From the NCBI RefSeq assembly GCF_014694375.1, contig NZ_JAAUWW010000011.1, forward strand, positions 1 to 64,000: a stretch of DNA of 64,000 bases. The letters are read 5' to 3'. Shown piece by piece: positions 43,387 to 54,327 of the stretch (within the stretch, counting starts at the first letter, position 1; each line of letters begins with the position of its first letter). Source of the DNA: Vibrio sp. S17_S38. GTDB taxonomy: Bacteria > Pseudomonadota > Gammaproteobacteria > Enterobacterales > Vibrionaceae. Position numbers and translations under genes: made by a program. The notes under the pieces were generated by a model. It was given only the letters and a program-made list of their open reading frames with translations, did not search any database and was not told where the DNA came from.

Positions 43387-44964
43387 ATGACGACTAATAT
43401 TCATGCTGAACGCATTTTAATTTTAGACTTTGGCTCTCAATACACCCAATTGATTGCTCGCCGTATTCGTGAGATCGGTGTTTATTGTGAACTGTGGAGT
43501 TGGGATGTTGAAGAATCGGATATCCGTGAATTTAACCCAGACGGCATTATTCTTTCTGGTGGCCCTGAAAGTGTCACCGAAGCCAATTCTCCTCGTGCGC
43601 CTGAATATGTATTTAATGCTGGTGTACCTGTATTTGGTATTTGTTACGGCATGCAAACCATGTCTGAGCAACTTGGCGGGAAAGTAGCCGGTTCTAATGA
43701 ACGTGAGTTTGGCTACGCACAAGTAAAAATGGTTGAAGACTGTGCCTTGTTTGCCAATATCGAAGATGCGATTTCAGAAGATGGTAAACCGCTGTTAGAT
43801 GTATGGATGAGTCACGGCGATAAAGTGGTTGAGATCCCAAGCGGATTCACTAAAGTTGCTCAAACTGATACTTGTCCATACGCTGCGATGGCGAACGATG
43901 AAAAACGTTTTTATGGCGTTCAATTTCACCCAGAAGTTACTCATACTCGTCAAGGCTTACGCATGCTTGAGAACTTTGTGCTTAACATCTGTGGTTGTAG
44001 CAAGTTGTGGACACCATCTTCTATCATTGAAGATTCAATCGTACGCCTTAAAGATCAAATTGGTGATGATGAAGTTATTCTTGGTCTTTCTGGTGGGGTT
44101 GATTCTTCTGTTGTAGCCATGCTGCTCCATCGCGCTATTGGCGATAAACTTACCTGTGTATTCGTGGATAACGGCTTATTGCGTTTAAACGAAGCCGATC
44201 AAGTAATGGATATGTTTGGCGATCACTTTGGATTAAATATCATCCACGTTGATGCTGAAAACCGTTTCTTAGATGCACTCGGTGGCGAAGCTGAACCAGA
44301 AGCGAAGCGTAAAATTATTGGCCGCGTTTTTGTTGAGATCTTTGATGAAGAATCGAAGAAGCTTAAAAATGCTAAATGGTTAGCACAAGGCACGATTTAC
44401 CCTGATGTAATTGAATCTGCTGCATCGAAAACAGGTAAAGCACATGTGATTAAATCTCACCATAACGTGGGCGGTTTGCCTGATGATATGGCGATGGGTT
44501 TGGTTGAGCCATTACGTGAACTATTTAAAGATGAAGTACGTAAGATAGGTCTAGAGCTTGGCTTGCCATATAACATGCTTTACCGTCACCCGTTCCCTGG
44601 GCCTGGTTTGGGCGTTCGTGTTTTGGGCGAAGTTAAGAAAGAATACTGTGACTTGTTACGTCGCGCAGATGCTATCTTCATTGAAGAGCTACACGCGGCA
44701 GATTTATACAACAAAGTTTCACAAGCATTTACAGTATTCCTACCGGTACGTTCAGTGGGTGTTATGGGCGATGGCCGTAAATATGATTGGGTTGTATCGC
44801 TACGAGCTGTCGAAACGATTGATTTTATGACAGCACATTGGGCACACTTACCTTATGATTTCCTTGGCAAAGTATCTAACCGCATCATTAATGAAATAGA
44901 TGGTATTTCACGTGTAGTTTACGATATTTCAGGTAAGCCGCCCGCGACGATTGAGTGGGAATAA
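43387..44964 (+). CDS. guaA: GMP synthase (glutamine-hydrolysing) GuaA
   Basis: Converts XMP to GMP with glutamine and ATP. The protein has 525 residues. The class I glutamine amidotransferase domain (1-205) has C86 in VFGICYGMQ and the His/Glu pair in [11 protein letters not shown]. The ATP-pyrophosphatase domain has the PP-loop [13 protein letters not shown]. The C-terminal dimerisation domain has [16 protein letters not shown] and ends KPPATIEWE, as usual. A terminator follows. Confidence 0.99.
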   Translation: MTTNIHAERILILDFGSQYTQLIARRIREIGVYCELWSWDVEESDIREFNPDGIILSGGPESVTEANSPRAPEYVFNAGVPVFGICYGMQTMSEQLGGKVAGSNEREFGYAQVKMVEDCALFANIEDAISEDGKPLLDVWMSHGDKVVEIPSGFTKVAQTDTCPYAAMANDEKRFYGVQFHPEVTHTRQGLRMLENFVLNICGCSKLWTPSSIIEDSIVRLKDQIGDDEVILGLSGGVDSSVVAMLLHRAIGDKLTCVFVDNGLLRLNEADQVMDMFGDHFGLNIIHVDAENRFLDALGGEAEPEAKRKIIGRVFVEIFDEESKKLKNAKWLAQGTIYPDVIESAASKTGKAHVIKSHHNVGGLPDDMAMGLVEPLRELFKDEVRKIGLELGLPYNMLYRHPFPGPGLGVRVLGEVKKEYCDLLRRADAIFIEELHAADLYNKVSQAFTVFLPVRSVGVMGDGRKYDWVVSLRAVETIDFMTAHWAHLPYDFLGKVSNRIINEIDGISRVVYDISGKPPATIEWE

Positions 44965-44997
44965 TCCTCTAAAGCTTTTTAACCTTATTGTATAAAT

Positions 44998-45032
44998 AAA
45001 ACCGTCTGATTATTAAAATTAGACGGTTTTTT
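44998..45032 (+). terminator. Terminator of guaBA
   Basis: AAACCGTCT (44998-45006) pairs with AGACGGTTT (45021-45029) and is followed by more T residues to about 45032. It lies 33 bp past guaA. Confidence 0.85.
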
Positions 45033-45088
45033 CGTTCTATGATGTTTGAAGCGAATTACGGGGCTTTGTATTAATTAAAAAATTATTG

Positions 45089-46156
45089 CTATTTAAATAA
45101 TGGGTTATAGGTTGTTTGATTCACAATTCCTTCCATAATGTTCATCACAATCAACGCTTCTTTTTCTGACACCGGTGGCATGGTGTTGTTCTCGATTGAA
45201 GCTTTGAAGTCTTTATAAAATTGAGTGTAATGCTGATAGTTTGCTTCTATCTTTTCTTGTCTATCTTGGAAATAAACAGTACAGATTCCTTGTGGGGTAT
45301 CCTTACCAAAATCTAGATGATCTAAAAAGATCCCTTGTTTTAAATCACGCTCTTGCTGATCTATTTGATACTTTTCAATTGTGGCATTGGTAGCATTGAC
45401 TATCCAACGTGGCGGCTCTTTTATGATTAATTGGGAAAAGCGAACACGGATCCGAAGGTTACCGTAAATCAATTTTATATCGTAATAATCTTCTGGGATG
45501 CCATCGGTTTGATTGGCTGTCATTTGATAAGCTTGTCCCTTACCAATGTAATAGTTCTTTTGATTAGCAATATCATAAATCACTTCGTCAGGTTCACCAT
45601 AAAGCGATACTATTTGATCGAGAAAATGCACGGCATGTCCATACACACTGCCATCGTATTTATTACCGGTTTGAACTGCTCCATCGGTGCGATAATGCGT
45701 ATGGTTGGATTCAATCTCCATGATCTGACCCAAATCTTCACGAGTCAATAAGGTTTTGATGGTTAAAAAATCACTGTCGTAGCGGCGGTTTTGATAAGGC
45801 GTGATTTTGACGTTAGCTTGCTTGGCTAATTGAAATAATTCTTTAGCTTGTTCAAGCGTACCGCAAAATGGCTTTTCAACAATGACATGTTTACCCGCCA
45901 AAATAGCTTGTTTGGCAAATTGGTAATGTGAACTTGCCGGAGTCGCAACCACAATGATTTCCACATTGCTGTTTAATAAATCATCTATAGAGTCAAAACG
46001 TTGAATCAAGGGTTTATTGTTCGGATAAGGCATATCAAACTGGCGAGTGCCACGCGTGTAATAACCTGTTACTTCAAACTGCTTCGCGGCATCAATAAAA
46101 GGCATATGATATCGGTTGGTGCTTTTACCAAAACCAATAAAACCAAGTTTCATCAT
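45089..46156 (-). CDS. Gfo/Idh/MocA-family oxidoreductase, YhhX-like
   Basis: NAD(P)-dependent dehydrogenase of 355 residues. The Rossmann fold begins KLGFIGFGKSTNRYHMPF, matching E. coli YhhX, and the catalytic-motif region is VEKPFCGTLEQAKELFQLAKQANVKITPYQNRRYDSDF. A C-terminal alpha/beta substrate domain follows. The substrate is unknown; family members act on sugars, inositols or related compounds. ATG 46156 is chosen because AAGGA lies seven bases before it. The longer frame to 46204 is unsupported. It is a single gene, divergent from the ion channel gene. Confidence 0.88.
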   Translation of the reverse strand: MMKLGFIGFGKSTNRYHMPFIDAAKQFEVTGYYTRGTRQFDMPYPNNKPLIQRFDSIDDLLNSNVEIIVVATPASSHYQFAKQAILAGKHVIVEKPFCGTLEQAKELFQLAKQANVKITPYQNRRYDSDFLTIKTLLTREDLGQIMEIESNHTHYRTDGAVQTGNKYDGSVYGHAVHFLDQIVSLYGEPDEVIYDIANQKNYYIGKGQAYQMTANQTDGIPEDYYDIKLIYGNLRIRVRFSQLIIKEPPRWIVNATNATIEKYQIDQQERDLKQGIFLDHLDFGKDTPQGICTVYFQDRQEKIEANYQHYTQFYKDFKASIENNTMPPVSEKEALIVMNIMEGIVNQTTYNPLFK

Positions 46157-46263
46157 AACAACATCCTTTGTGGTTTTTATCATTCTTGTGAGTGAGTTAA
46201 CCATACATGTGAGGATTGAAACTGTTAATTAAAATATAAATTTAATTTTGAAAGGTGACATCA

Positions 46264-47097
46264 TTGCATCAGGTAACAATACTTCAAAGTCTACAAAATG
46301 TGTTTAAGCGTATTGACCAAAGTAATATTTTCCAGATATTTGTGATCGCCGTGATCCTGATTTCGGCGTTAACAGTTGGCGCGCATACGTATGAATTGCA
46401 TTCCTCGATGGAATACGCATTAAATATTATGGACTCAGCCATCACCGTCTTTTTCTTGATCGAATTGATAATCCGTTATTTAGCCAGTGATGGTATTCGC
46501 GCCTTCTTTAAAAAAGGTTGGAATATTTTCGATTTGGTTATTGTGCTTGGTAGTTTATATCCGGCGGCGGGTTCAACCATGTTTGTGGCGCGTCTATTAC
46601 GGATCTTCCGCGTGTTGCGTTTAGTGTCGATGGTGCCAGAGTTACGGGTGCTGGTAAATGCACTGATCAAAGCCATTCCCCAGATGGGTTATATTGGCTT
46701 GCTTATGTTTGTAATTTTCTATATCTACGCCGCAGTCGGCAGTATGTTGTTTGGTGATATTAACCCAACGCTGTGGAGTGATGTTTCGATCTCGATGTTA
46801 ACGCTATTTCGGGTGGCGACGTTTGAAGATTGGACCGACGTGATGTACGAAACGATGGAGGTTTATTCACTGAGTTGGATTTACTACCTAACCTTCATAT
46901 TCTTAACCGCATTCATCTTCTTAAACATGATGGTGGGTACGATTTTAGAGGTGATGTCACAAGAGCATAAATTATTGCGTGAAGAGCAAAATCCCGATGA
47001 GGATACGCTTGCAACCTCCAGTGAAATTAAGGCGTTGAATATCAAGCTTGATCAACTACAGCAAACGTTAATTGATATGCAGAAAAAGTCTGATTAG
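46264..47097 (+). CDS. Single-domain voltage-gated ion channel (BacNav-like ion transporter)
   Basis: Membrane protein of 277 residues with the six-helix architecture of one voltage-gated channel domain. S1-S3 span about 20-95. An S4 helix near residues 105-125 has arginines at every third position (ARLLRIFRVLRLV). S5 and S6 flank a pore loop with selectivity filter TFEDWTD near residue 185. A C-terminal helical segment (about 245-275, heptad-like) probably forms the tetramer coiled coil. TTG 46264 is proposed as start because AAAGGTGA lies just before it; GTG 46255 is the alternative. The filter keeps the E and W of NaChBac-type TLESW filters but adds an aspartate, so ion preference cannot be inferred safely. 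Confidence 0.87.
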   Translation: MHQVTILQSLQNVFKRIDQSNIFQIFVIAVILISALTVGAHTYELHSSMEYALNIMDSAITVFFLIELIIRYLASDGIRAFFKKGWNIFDLVIVLGSLYPAAGSTMFVARLLRIFRVLRLVSMVPELRVLVNALIKAIPQMGYIGLLMFVIFYIYAAVGSMLFGDINPTLWSDVSISMLTLFRVATFEDWTDVMYETMEVYSLSWIYYLTFIFLTAFIFLNMMVGTILEVMSQEHKLLREEQNPDEDTLATSSEIKALNIKLDQLQQTLIDMQKKSD

Positions 47098-47960
47098 CGT
47101 TGCATTAAATGCTGATCTAGGTAATCAAGTAATAATCTCACTTTAGACGGAAGATGACGGTTATGTGGGTAAATAGCCCAAATACCTTCATCTTTCGGTT
47201 GATGAGAGGGCAGCAAAGCGACTAGCTCCCCCGATTGTAAATATGGCTGCACATAATAATCAGGCAGCTGAACAATTCCAATTCCTTTTAACGCTGCGTC
47301 TAATAGCGCATAACCGTTATTGCATTTAAAGCTCCCATGCACCGTTAATTTTCGATTCTGAAAGCGCCAATGATCAAGAGACCCCAATAAGCAGTTGTGT
47401 TGCTTTAATTCGGCTAATGTCTGTGGCGTGGCGTACTTAGCTAAATAGTCAGGTGAGGCACATAGGAACAAATTTCTATCACGCAATTTTTTCGCCATCA
47501 TGGTGGAATCAATGAGCGATCCCAATCGTATTGACAGATCAACTTTTTCTTCAGTGAGATCAACGGTTCGGTTGGTGAGCCATAGTTCCACTGTTAATTC
47601 TGGATACAGTAGACAAAAATCATTCACTAGCGGCGCTAAGTGGCTTTCACCATAAGCAATTGGCGCTGAAAGTTTCAATTGGCCTTGCGGGGTATGATGC
47701 AAATTAGTGACGGTTTGCTCTGCGGTATTTAAAGCATCCAGTATTGCGCGACATTGTTGATAATATGCCTTACCAATATCCGTTAAGCTCACCTTTCTTG
47801 TGGTTCGATAAAATAACTTTGCCGATAATCGACTTTCCAATTGGTTAATTTGGCGGCTGACTTGCGCGGTGGAGATAGACAATTGTTTGGCCGCTAAGGT
47901 AAAGCTTTTGGTCTCGGCAACCGCCACAAATTCACTGATACCCTGCCATTGCATATTCAT
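47094..47960 (-). CDS. LysR-family transcriptional regulator
   Basis: Regulator of 288 residues. The N-terminal winged helix (about 1-60) has FVAVAETKSFTLAAKQLSISTAQVSRQINQLESRLSAKLFYRTTRKVSLTDIG, the type of the CrgA/AaeR subgroup. The C-terminal effector domain has LSAPIAYGESHLAPLV. It is divergent from frmA-fghA across about 150 bp, so control of formaldehyde detoxification is the natural inference. The start is ATG 47960; ATG 47954 is also possible. It overlaps the end of the convergent channel gene by 4 bp. Confidence 0.88.
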   Translation of the reverse strand: MNMQWQGISEFVAVAETKSFTLAAKQLSISTAQVSRQINQLESRLSAKLFYRTTRKVSLTDIGKAYYQQCRAILDALNTAEQTVTNLHHTPQGQLKLSAPIAYGESHLAPLVNDFCLLYPELTVELWLTNRTVDLTEEKVDLSIRLGSLIDSTMMAKKLRDRNLFLCASPDYLAKYATPQTLAELKQHNCLLGSLDHWRFQNRKLTVHGSFKCNNGYALLDAALKGIGIVQLPDYYVQPYLQSGELVALLPSHQPKDEGIWAIYPHNRHLPSKVRLLLDYLDQHLMQR

Positions 47961-48102
47961 CACTCATTGGTACTAATCGAATGTTTATTTTAATCATTAT
48001 TACTCATGTGTAAAAGTGTTTTACTTAAAAGATGGATTATCAATGATGTAATTTCACCTATACTAAAGAACTCAATAATCGAAAACCCTTTTGAATTCGT
48101 AA

Positions 48103-49236
<1,134 letters not shown>

Positions 49237-49248
49237 GTAAGGGTATTT

Positions 49249-50109
49249 ATGAAGCAACTGAGTTCAAATAAATCCTTTGGTGGGCTGCAACAGCAGTTTG
49301 AGCATGAATCAAAAGTGTTGCATTGTGCGATGAAATTTTCGGTGTATTTACCATCTCAAGCAACGCAAGATCACAAGGTTCCAGTCTTGTACTGGCTTTC
49401 TGGCTTAACGTGCAGTGATGAAAATTTTGTGCAAAAAGCAGGAGCTCAGCGTATGGCGGCGCAGCTGGGGATTGCGATTGTCATGCCTGATACCAGCCCG
49501 CGTGGGGTGGGTATTAATGGTGAAATTATTGCTGATGATGAAGCGTATGATTTAGGTCAAGGCGCTGGGTTTTATTTAAATGCGACTCAAGCACCTTGGG
49601 ATAAGCATTATCAGATGTATGATTATATTGCTTATGAATTACCAGCTTTGATTGAAGCGAATTTCCCAGTGACGGATAAGCGATCTATCTCTGGTCATTC
49701 AATGGGAGGGCGTGGCGCTTTAGTTATAGGTTTACGTAATGCGCCAAGATTTCAGTCGATCTCAGCTTTTAGCCCGATAGTTAGTTCATTGCAGTGCCCG
49801 TGGGGACACAAAGCATTAACCGCTTATTTAGGCGATGACCAAGCATTATGGGTGAAATACGATGCGGTTGAACTGATGAAAAAAATCAAAGGTGAGACGT
49901 CAAATTTACCTCCGATTAAAGTTGACCAAGGTCTAGCGGATAACTTTCTTGAAGAACAATTAAAACCGCACTTATTAGAAAATGCGGCGAATCAAGTAAA
50001 TTACCCATTTGAGATCAATGTGCATTCTGGTTATGACCATAGTTACTTTTTTATTGCGAGTTTTATTGATGAGCATTTGAAGTTTCATGCACAACATTTA
50101 ATGGCATAG
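49249..50109 (+). CDS. fghA: S-formylglutathione hydrolase
   Basis: Serine hydrolase of 286 residues (esterase D family) that releases formate and glutathione from S-formylglutathione. The nucleophile elbow is GHSMGGRGA. The family region LTCSDENFVQKAGAQRMAAQLGIAIVMPDTSPRG is clear, and the catalytic His is in GYDHSYFFIASFI. It is cotranscribed with frmA. Confidence 0.97.
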   Translation: MKQLSSNKSFGGLQQQFEHESKVLHCAMKFSVYLPSQATQDHKVPVLYWLSGLTCSDENFVQKAGAQRMAAQLGIAIVMPDTSPRGVGINGEIIADDEAYDLGQGAGFYLNATQAPWDKHYQMYDYIAYELPALIEANFPVTDKRSISGHSMGGRGALVIGLRNAPRFQSISAFSPIVSSLQCPWGHKALTAYLGDDQALWVKYDAVELMKKIKGETSNLPPIKVDQGLADNFLEEQLKPHLLENAANQVNYPFEINVHSGYDHSYFFIASFIDEHLKFHAQHLMA

Positions 50110-50136
50110 AAAAAGGTAGTAAAAATAATTATCATC

Positions 50137-50170
50137 AATGGATTATCTGTTCGGATAATCCATTTTTTTT
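50137..50170 (+). terminator. Terminator of frmA-fghA
   Basis: AATGGATTATC at 50137-50147 pairs perfectly with GATAATCCATT at 50154-50164 across a 6-nt loop and is followed by a T-run to 50170. Confidence 0.88.
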
Positions 50171-50264
50171 GCCTATTAGTTTATCTCACGAGTTATTTAT
50201 AAATGATGATTCAATGTTACTATAAACTGGGTTCAAGGAATGAAAGTCTGATAAAGGATAAGAT

Positions 50265-50999
50265 GTGATAGAACAACAAACGGTGATTCAATTTAACCAA
50301 GTGAATAAGTTCTATGGTGACTTTCAGGCCTTAACTGATATCAACTTGCAGGTAACTAAAGGTGAAAAGTTAGTGATTTGCGGCCCTTCTGGTTCGGGGA
50401 AATCCACTTTGATTCGCTGTATTAATAACCTAGAGAGCATTCAATCGGGTGATCTTCGAGTATTTGGTCAGCAAGTGACACCAAGACAGCAATGGCAAGG
50501 TCAAATTGGTATGGTGTTTCAGCATTTTCATTTATTTCCTCACCTTACTATTGCCGAAAATCTGACGCTATCTCCAGTCAAAACGTTAAAGCTGTCGAAA
50601 TCTGATGCTCTAGAGCGAGCGATGCATTATTTAGAGCGTGTCAATATCGCCGAACAAGCCAATAAATACCCTTCGCAACTTTCTGGAGGACAGCAGCAAA
50701 GAGTCGCGATTGCTCGTTCCCTGTGTATGCAGCCAGAAATTCTACTATTTGATGAACCTACCTCCGCGCTTGACCCTGAAATGATCAGCGAAGTACTCGA
50801 TGTGATGTCACAACTTGCTCAAGATGGTATGACCATGGTGTGTGTTACTCATGAAATGGGCTTTGCTAAAAAAGTGGCTGATCGCGTGGTGTTTATGGAT
50901 CAAGGCAAAATTGTAGAAATAGCACCACCAATGGCGTTTTTTGGTCAACCAAAGCATCAACGCACTCAACATTTTCTTAACCAGATTCTGAGTTATTAG
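50265..50999 (+). CDS. Polar amino acid ABC transporter ATPase (GlnQ/ArtP type)
   Basis: ATP-binding subunit of 244 residues. Walker A is GPSGSGKST (about 43-51), the Q-loop is [19 protein letters not shown], the signature is [13 protein letters not shown], Walker B is [15 protein letters not shown], and the H-loop is [15 protein letters not shown], all of the polar amino acid uptake (PAAT) subfamily. The start is GTG 50265 after AAAGGATAAG. It is the first of a four-gene operon; the amino acid carried cannot be read from sequence. Confidence 0.94.
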   Translation: MIEQQTVIQFNQVNKFYGDFQALTDINLQVTKGEKLVICGPSGSGKSTLIRCINNLESIQSGDLRVFGQQVTPRQQWQGQIGMVFQHFHLFPHLTIAENLTLSPVKTLKLSKSDALERAMHYLERVNIAEQANKYPSQLSGGQQQRVAIARSLCMQPEILLFDEPTSALDPEMISEVLDVMSQLAQDGMTMVCVTHEMGFAKKVADRVVFMDQGKIVEIAPPMAFFGQPKHQRTQHFLNQILSY

Positions 51000-51000
51000 C

Positions 51001-51795
51001 GTGTCGGCTACGATAAAAATCGCTAAACCGTTGTTATCGGCCATGTTGCAGATTGCTGTTTTATTGATTGGCATAAGTTGGATTTTGCAGTCTGGTGCGC
51101 AAGCAATGCATTACCACTGGCAATGGTTGCGAGTACCTGATTATGTGTTCTTTTTTGAAGATGGGCATTGGTATAACGGTGAACTTATTGATGGCTTATT
51201 AGTGACCTTAAAACTCACGTTAATGAGCGGAATCGCAACTTTGATCTTAGCTTTATGCACGGCACTGTTACGTTTATCGGATTCTAAAGTCGGGCGACTG
51301 TTTGCTTTTATATATATCGAAGTGATCCGTAATACACCTTTGCTAGTACAAATATACTTATTATATTTTGTGTTTGGGCCATATTTAGGGTTAGAACGCT
51401 TTAGTACGGCTATATTGGCGTTAGCGTTATTTCAAGGCGCATACACCGCAGAAGTGATCCGTTCAGGTTTATTGGCTGTCGATAAAGGTCAATTTGAAGC
51501 ATCTCGAACCTTGGGCTTATCGCGTTTTAATAGTTACCGTTATATTATTTTGCCGCAAGTGATTAAAAAAACGTTACCGTCATTAACTAACGAAGCGATT
51601 TCGTTAGTTAAAAATACGTCTATTGTGAGTGTGATGGCTATTTTTGACCTCACCACGGAAGGCCGCAATATTGTCTCAGATACAGCCATGCCATTTGAGA
51701 TTTGGTTCACTGTGGCAGCTATTTATTTATTAATAACATTAAGTTTGTCTGCATTATCTGCATGGCTAGAACTACAAAGCCGTAAAGGACATTAG
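51001..51795 (+). CDS. Amino acid ABC transporter permease (HisM/GlnP type), first
   Basis: Inner-membrane permease of 264 residues. The PAAT permease core follows a first hydrophobic helix (about 15-33): DGLLVTLKLTLMSGIATLILAL, IEVIRNTPLLVQIYLLYF, and the EAA loop EASRTLGLSRFNSYRYIILPQVIKKTLPSLTNEAISLVKNTS. The start is GTG 51001, two bases after the ATPase stop, so coupling is likely. With the permease at 52.7 kb it should form a heterodimer. Confidence 0.92.
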   Translation: MSATIKIAKPLLSAMLQIAVLLIGISWILQSGAQAMHYHWQWLRVPDYVFFFEDGHWYNGELIDGLLVTLKLTLMSGIATLILALCTALLRLSDSKVGRLFAFIYIEVIRNTPLLVQIYLLYFVFGPYLGLERFSTAILALALFQGAYTAEVIRSGLLAVDKGQFEASRTLGLSRFNSYRYIILPQVIKKTLPSLTNEAISLVKNTSIVSVMAIFDLTTEGRNIVSDTAMPFEIWFTVAAIYLLITLSLSALSAWLELQSRKGH

Positions 51796-51803
51796 GAGCT
51801 AAA

Positions 51804-52619
51804 ATGAAACGTTTATGGATAATCGGTTTAACGCTATTGGGATTTGGGCTGGGGTTGGCGCAAAGTGCGTGGGCAAGTGATACACCAAACCTAGATAAAA
51901 TTAACCAACGTGGCACATTAAAAGTTGGGCTTAGCACTTTTGTTCCGTGGGCGATGCGAAATGATCAAGGCGATCTAGTAGGATTTGAGGTTGATGTTGC
52001 TAAGCGTTTAGCATCAGATTCTGGTTGGAAGGTCGAGTTTATTCCTACTTCATGGGATGGCATTATTCCGTCGTTAATTGCTGGGAAATTTGATGTAGTC
52101 ATCGGCGGTTTAACCATTACAGACGAGCGTGCCAAAAGTGTATTGTTCACAGTTCCTTATTCTCATTCCGGTATCCAAATTGCAGCTAATATTGAGACGA
52201 CCAAAGGCTTTAGCAAAGAAGACTTTAATTCTCGTAAGATAAAGTTTGCAGCACGACGTGGAGCGCTTGGGATCACTGTTTTGCGAGAAAACTTCCCAAA
52301 AGCAAAAATCCTACAGTTTGATGATGAAGCGCAAGCGTTCCAAGAAGTCTTAAACGGCAATGCCGATGCGGTGATAGCTTCTACGCCCAAGCCTGAATTT
52401 GAAGCATTAAAATACCCTAATAAATTATATATCCCACTGCAAGAACGCCTATATACGGGCAATGAAGGTTTTGCAGTACGTTTAGGTGAACAAGATAAAA
52501 AGGCCTTTTTTGATAAATGGATTGATGCTCGATCTCAAGATGGTTGGTTACAACAACGTTATGATTATTGGTTTAAGAGTGTTGATTGGCAAAAGCAGGT
52601 TTCCAATACCAATCAGTAA
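51804..52619 (+). CDS. Amino acid ABC transporter substrate-binding protein
   Basis: Periplasmic binding protein of 271 residues, SBP_bac_3 family. A signal peptide (about 1-24, ending near AWA-SD) is followed by LKVGLSTFVPWAMRNDQGDLVGFEVDVAKRLA and FDVVIGGLTITDERAKSVLFTVPYSHSG, the standard amino acid binding motifs. It is located between the two permease genes. Confidence 0.93.
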   Translation: MKRLWIIGLTLLGFGLGLAQSAWASDTPNLDKINQRGTLKVGLSTFVPWAMRNDQGDLVGFEVDVAKRLASDSGWKVEFIPTSWDGIIPSLIAGKFDVVIGGLTITDERAKSVLFTVPYSHSGIQIAANIETTKGFSKEDFNSRKIKFAARRGALGITVLRENFPKAKILQFDDEAQAFQEVLNGNADAVIASTPKPEFEALKYPNKLYIPLQERLYTGNEGFAVRLGEQDKKAFFDKWIDARSQDGWLQQRYDYWFKSVDWQKQVSNTNQ

Positions 52620-52658
52620 AAGATTGCTTGAAAAAGATTATCAGTAATAGGTAAATGA

Positions 52659-53531
52659 GTGCTCAGTAAAATGTGGAAGTTAAACCGATTAGATATCTTG
52701 TTGTTGATATTCGCGGGAAGTTTTATTGCATGGCTCTGTCTCAAAGACAGTGGCGCCTTGTCGTATCACTGGCAATGGCACAAGGCATTAACGTTACTTT
52801 TTATCCCCAAAGTGGATGGCAGCGTTTCGTATTTTATCCAAGGGATATTATCGACACTACGTTTGACGTTTTGGGGATCTTTATTGGCACTCATTTTGGG
52901 CGTATTACTGGGCGTTGGGCGGCGTTCCTCTTATGTTGCAATTCGACTCATCGCCAACAGCTATGTGCAATTAGTTCGCAATATCCCACCTTTGGTTTTC
53001 ATTTTTATCTTCTATTTTTTTATTGCCAATCAATTAGTACCATTGCTTGGGCTTGAAGAGATATTACGTGAGCATTCTGAACTAATTAACCCATTACAGC
53101 GTTGGTTATTTGGTGAAGCTAATTTATGGGAGAATCTAGCTTCTGGTGTACTATGCATTGGGATGATATCCGCCGCATATATCGGAGAGGTTGTGAGGTC
53201 GGGGTTGGATAATATCGATAAAGGCCAGCATGAAGCGGCAAAAACATTGGGTTTGTCTGCTTGGCATCGTTATCGCTATATTATTGCACCACAAGTATTA
53301 AAATCGATAGTTCCACCATTGGCTGGACAATTAATATCACTGGTAAAAGATTCCTCAATTGTATCGCTGATCTCAATTCAAGAAATGACCTTTGTCGGGA
53401 CAGAAATCGCTAATTCGAGCGGTATGATCTTTGAAATATGGATCATGGTAGCACTAGGCTATTTCATTTTATGCTTTGCTTTATCACAAATTTTTTCTTG
53501 GTTAGAGCGCGTCCAAAAGCAGCCTAATTAA
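52659..53531 (+). CDS. Amino acid ABC transporter permease (HisM/GlnP type), second
   Basis: Second permease of the same importer, 290 residues. The core motifs are QGILSTLRLTFWGSLLALILG, YVQLVRNIPPLVFIFIFYFFIA and the EAA loop EAAKTLGLSAWHRYRYIIAPQVLKSIVPPLAGQLISLVKDSS. It shares with the first permease the N-terminal SYHWQW/MHYHWQW pattern, suggesting duplication. The start is GTG 52659, or ATG 52671 (MWKLNRLD). It ends the operon. Confidence 0.92.
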   Translation: MLSKMWKLNRLDILLLIFAGSFIAWLCLKDSGALSYHWQWHKALTLLFIPKVDGSVSYFIQGILSTLRLTFWGSLLALILGVLLGVGRRSSYVAIRLIANSYVQLVRNIPPLVFIFIFYFFIANQLVPLLGLEEILREHSELINPLQRWLFGEANLWENLASGVLCIGMISAAYIGEVVRSGLDNIDKGQHEAAKTLGLSAWHRYRYIIAPQVLKSIVPPLAGQLISLVKDSSIVSLISIQEMTFVGTEIANSSGMIFEIWIMVALGYFILCFALSQIFSWLERVQKQPN

Positions 53532-54327
53532 GGATAAAGCCTCCTCTGAAATCAGTTTACTGAATAGTTAGACAATATCCTTCAAATATCACAAATAAGA
53601 ACAGCTCTGTTTAGAGCCAATTATGGCACCAAAAACCTATGCAATATAAGAAGTTTGATTTCTTTTTATTATCGCTGATTTTCTTGATTTTGGGTGTTGT
53701 TGCTTAGAAGGAAATGACACATGTAACAAGTGGGCTTTATTTGTGACATATTTTACAAAATATTATCCTCATAATGTTGATGTTTTTTTATATTTGAACT
53801 ATGAAAATTGAAACTGTAATAAATTATTTTCTTTGAGAGCGATTTCCTGTAAATGCGCTTATTTTAGTCATATATCACGCTAAAAGATTTGAATTGCTCT
53901 TAAGTTCACCAATGTATAGATATATTTAATTATTGCTCGCCCATTCGTCATTACAATACCCGCGCTATATTGTATACAAGACACCTATCAAATATGACAA
54001 ATGGCCATTTACGTAATGTTAGTTTTCATTTATATTGCGTGAGTTTGTTATTATCTGTAAGCATAATGCTTCAAATGTAACAATGTATATTCTACGTTTC
54101 TAGGCGTGGTTTGTTGTTCTCTCTTCTTAACTTCGATGGTTTTTGAGTAGCTTATATACTCTATTTACCGTCTCGTTAGTGAGTTAGCTTGGTCGTGGGT
54201 GGTGTTTAAATGTTGCTATTTGTAGTGAAAATGCCGCTTTTATCGATTTCATGTTTTTTTGCGTTTGGGGCGCATTGGTTATTGACCATGATTGCTCCCT
54301 CATTCGCCTTTAATATCGAGATTTAGA
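53532..54327. other. Long AT-rich gene-free leader before the cyo operon
   Basis: Nearly 800 bp without a supportable gene. It holds a small GCTCT/AGAGC hairpin at 53604-53617; a CRP-like site TGTGA-N6-TTACA at 53742-53757; a possible promoter TTATTG (53930-53935) and TACAAT (53952-53957) with 16-bp spacing and a GC-rich discriminator; and two palindromes, TTGTATACAA at 53970-53979 and AAATGGCCATTT at 53999-54010. These are candidates for control of cytochrome bo3 expression; none is proven. Confidence 0.45.
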
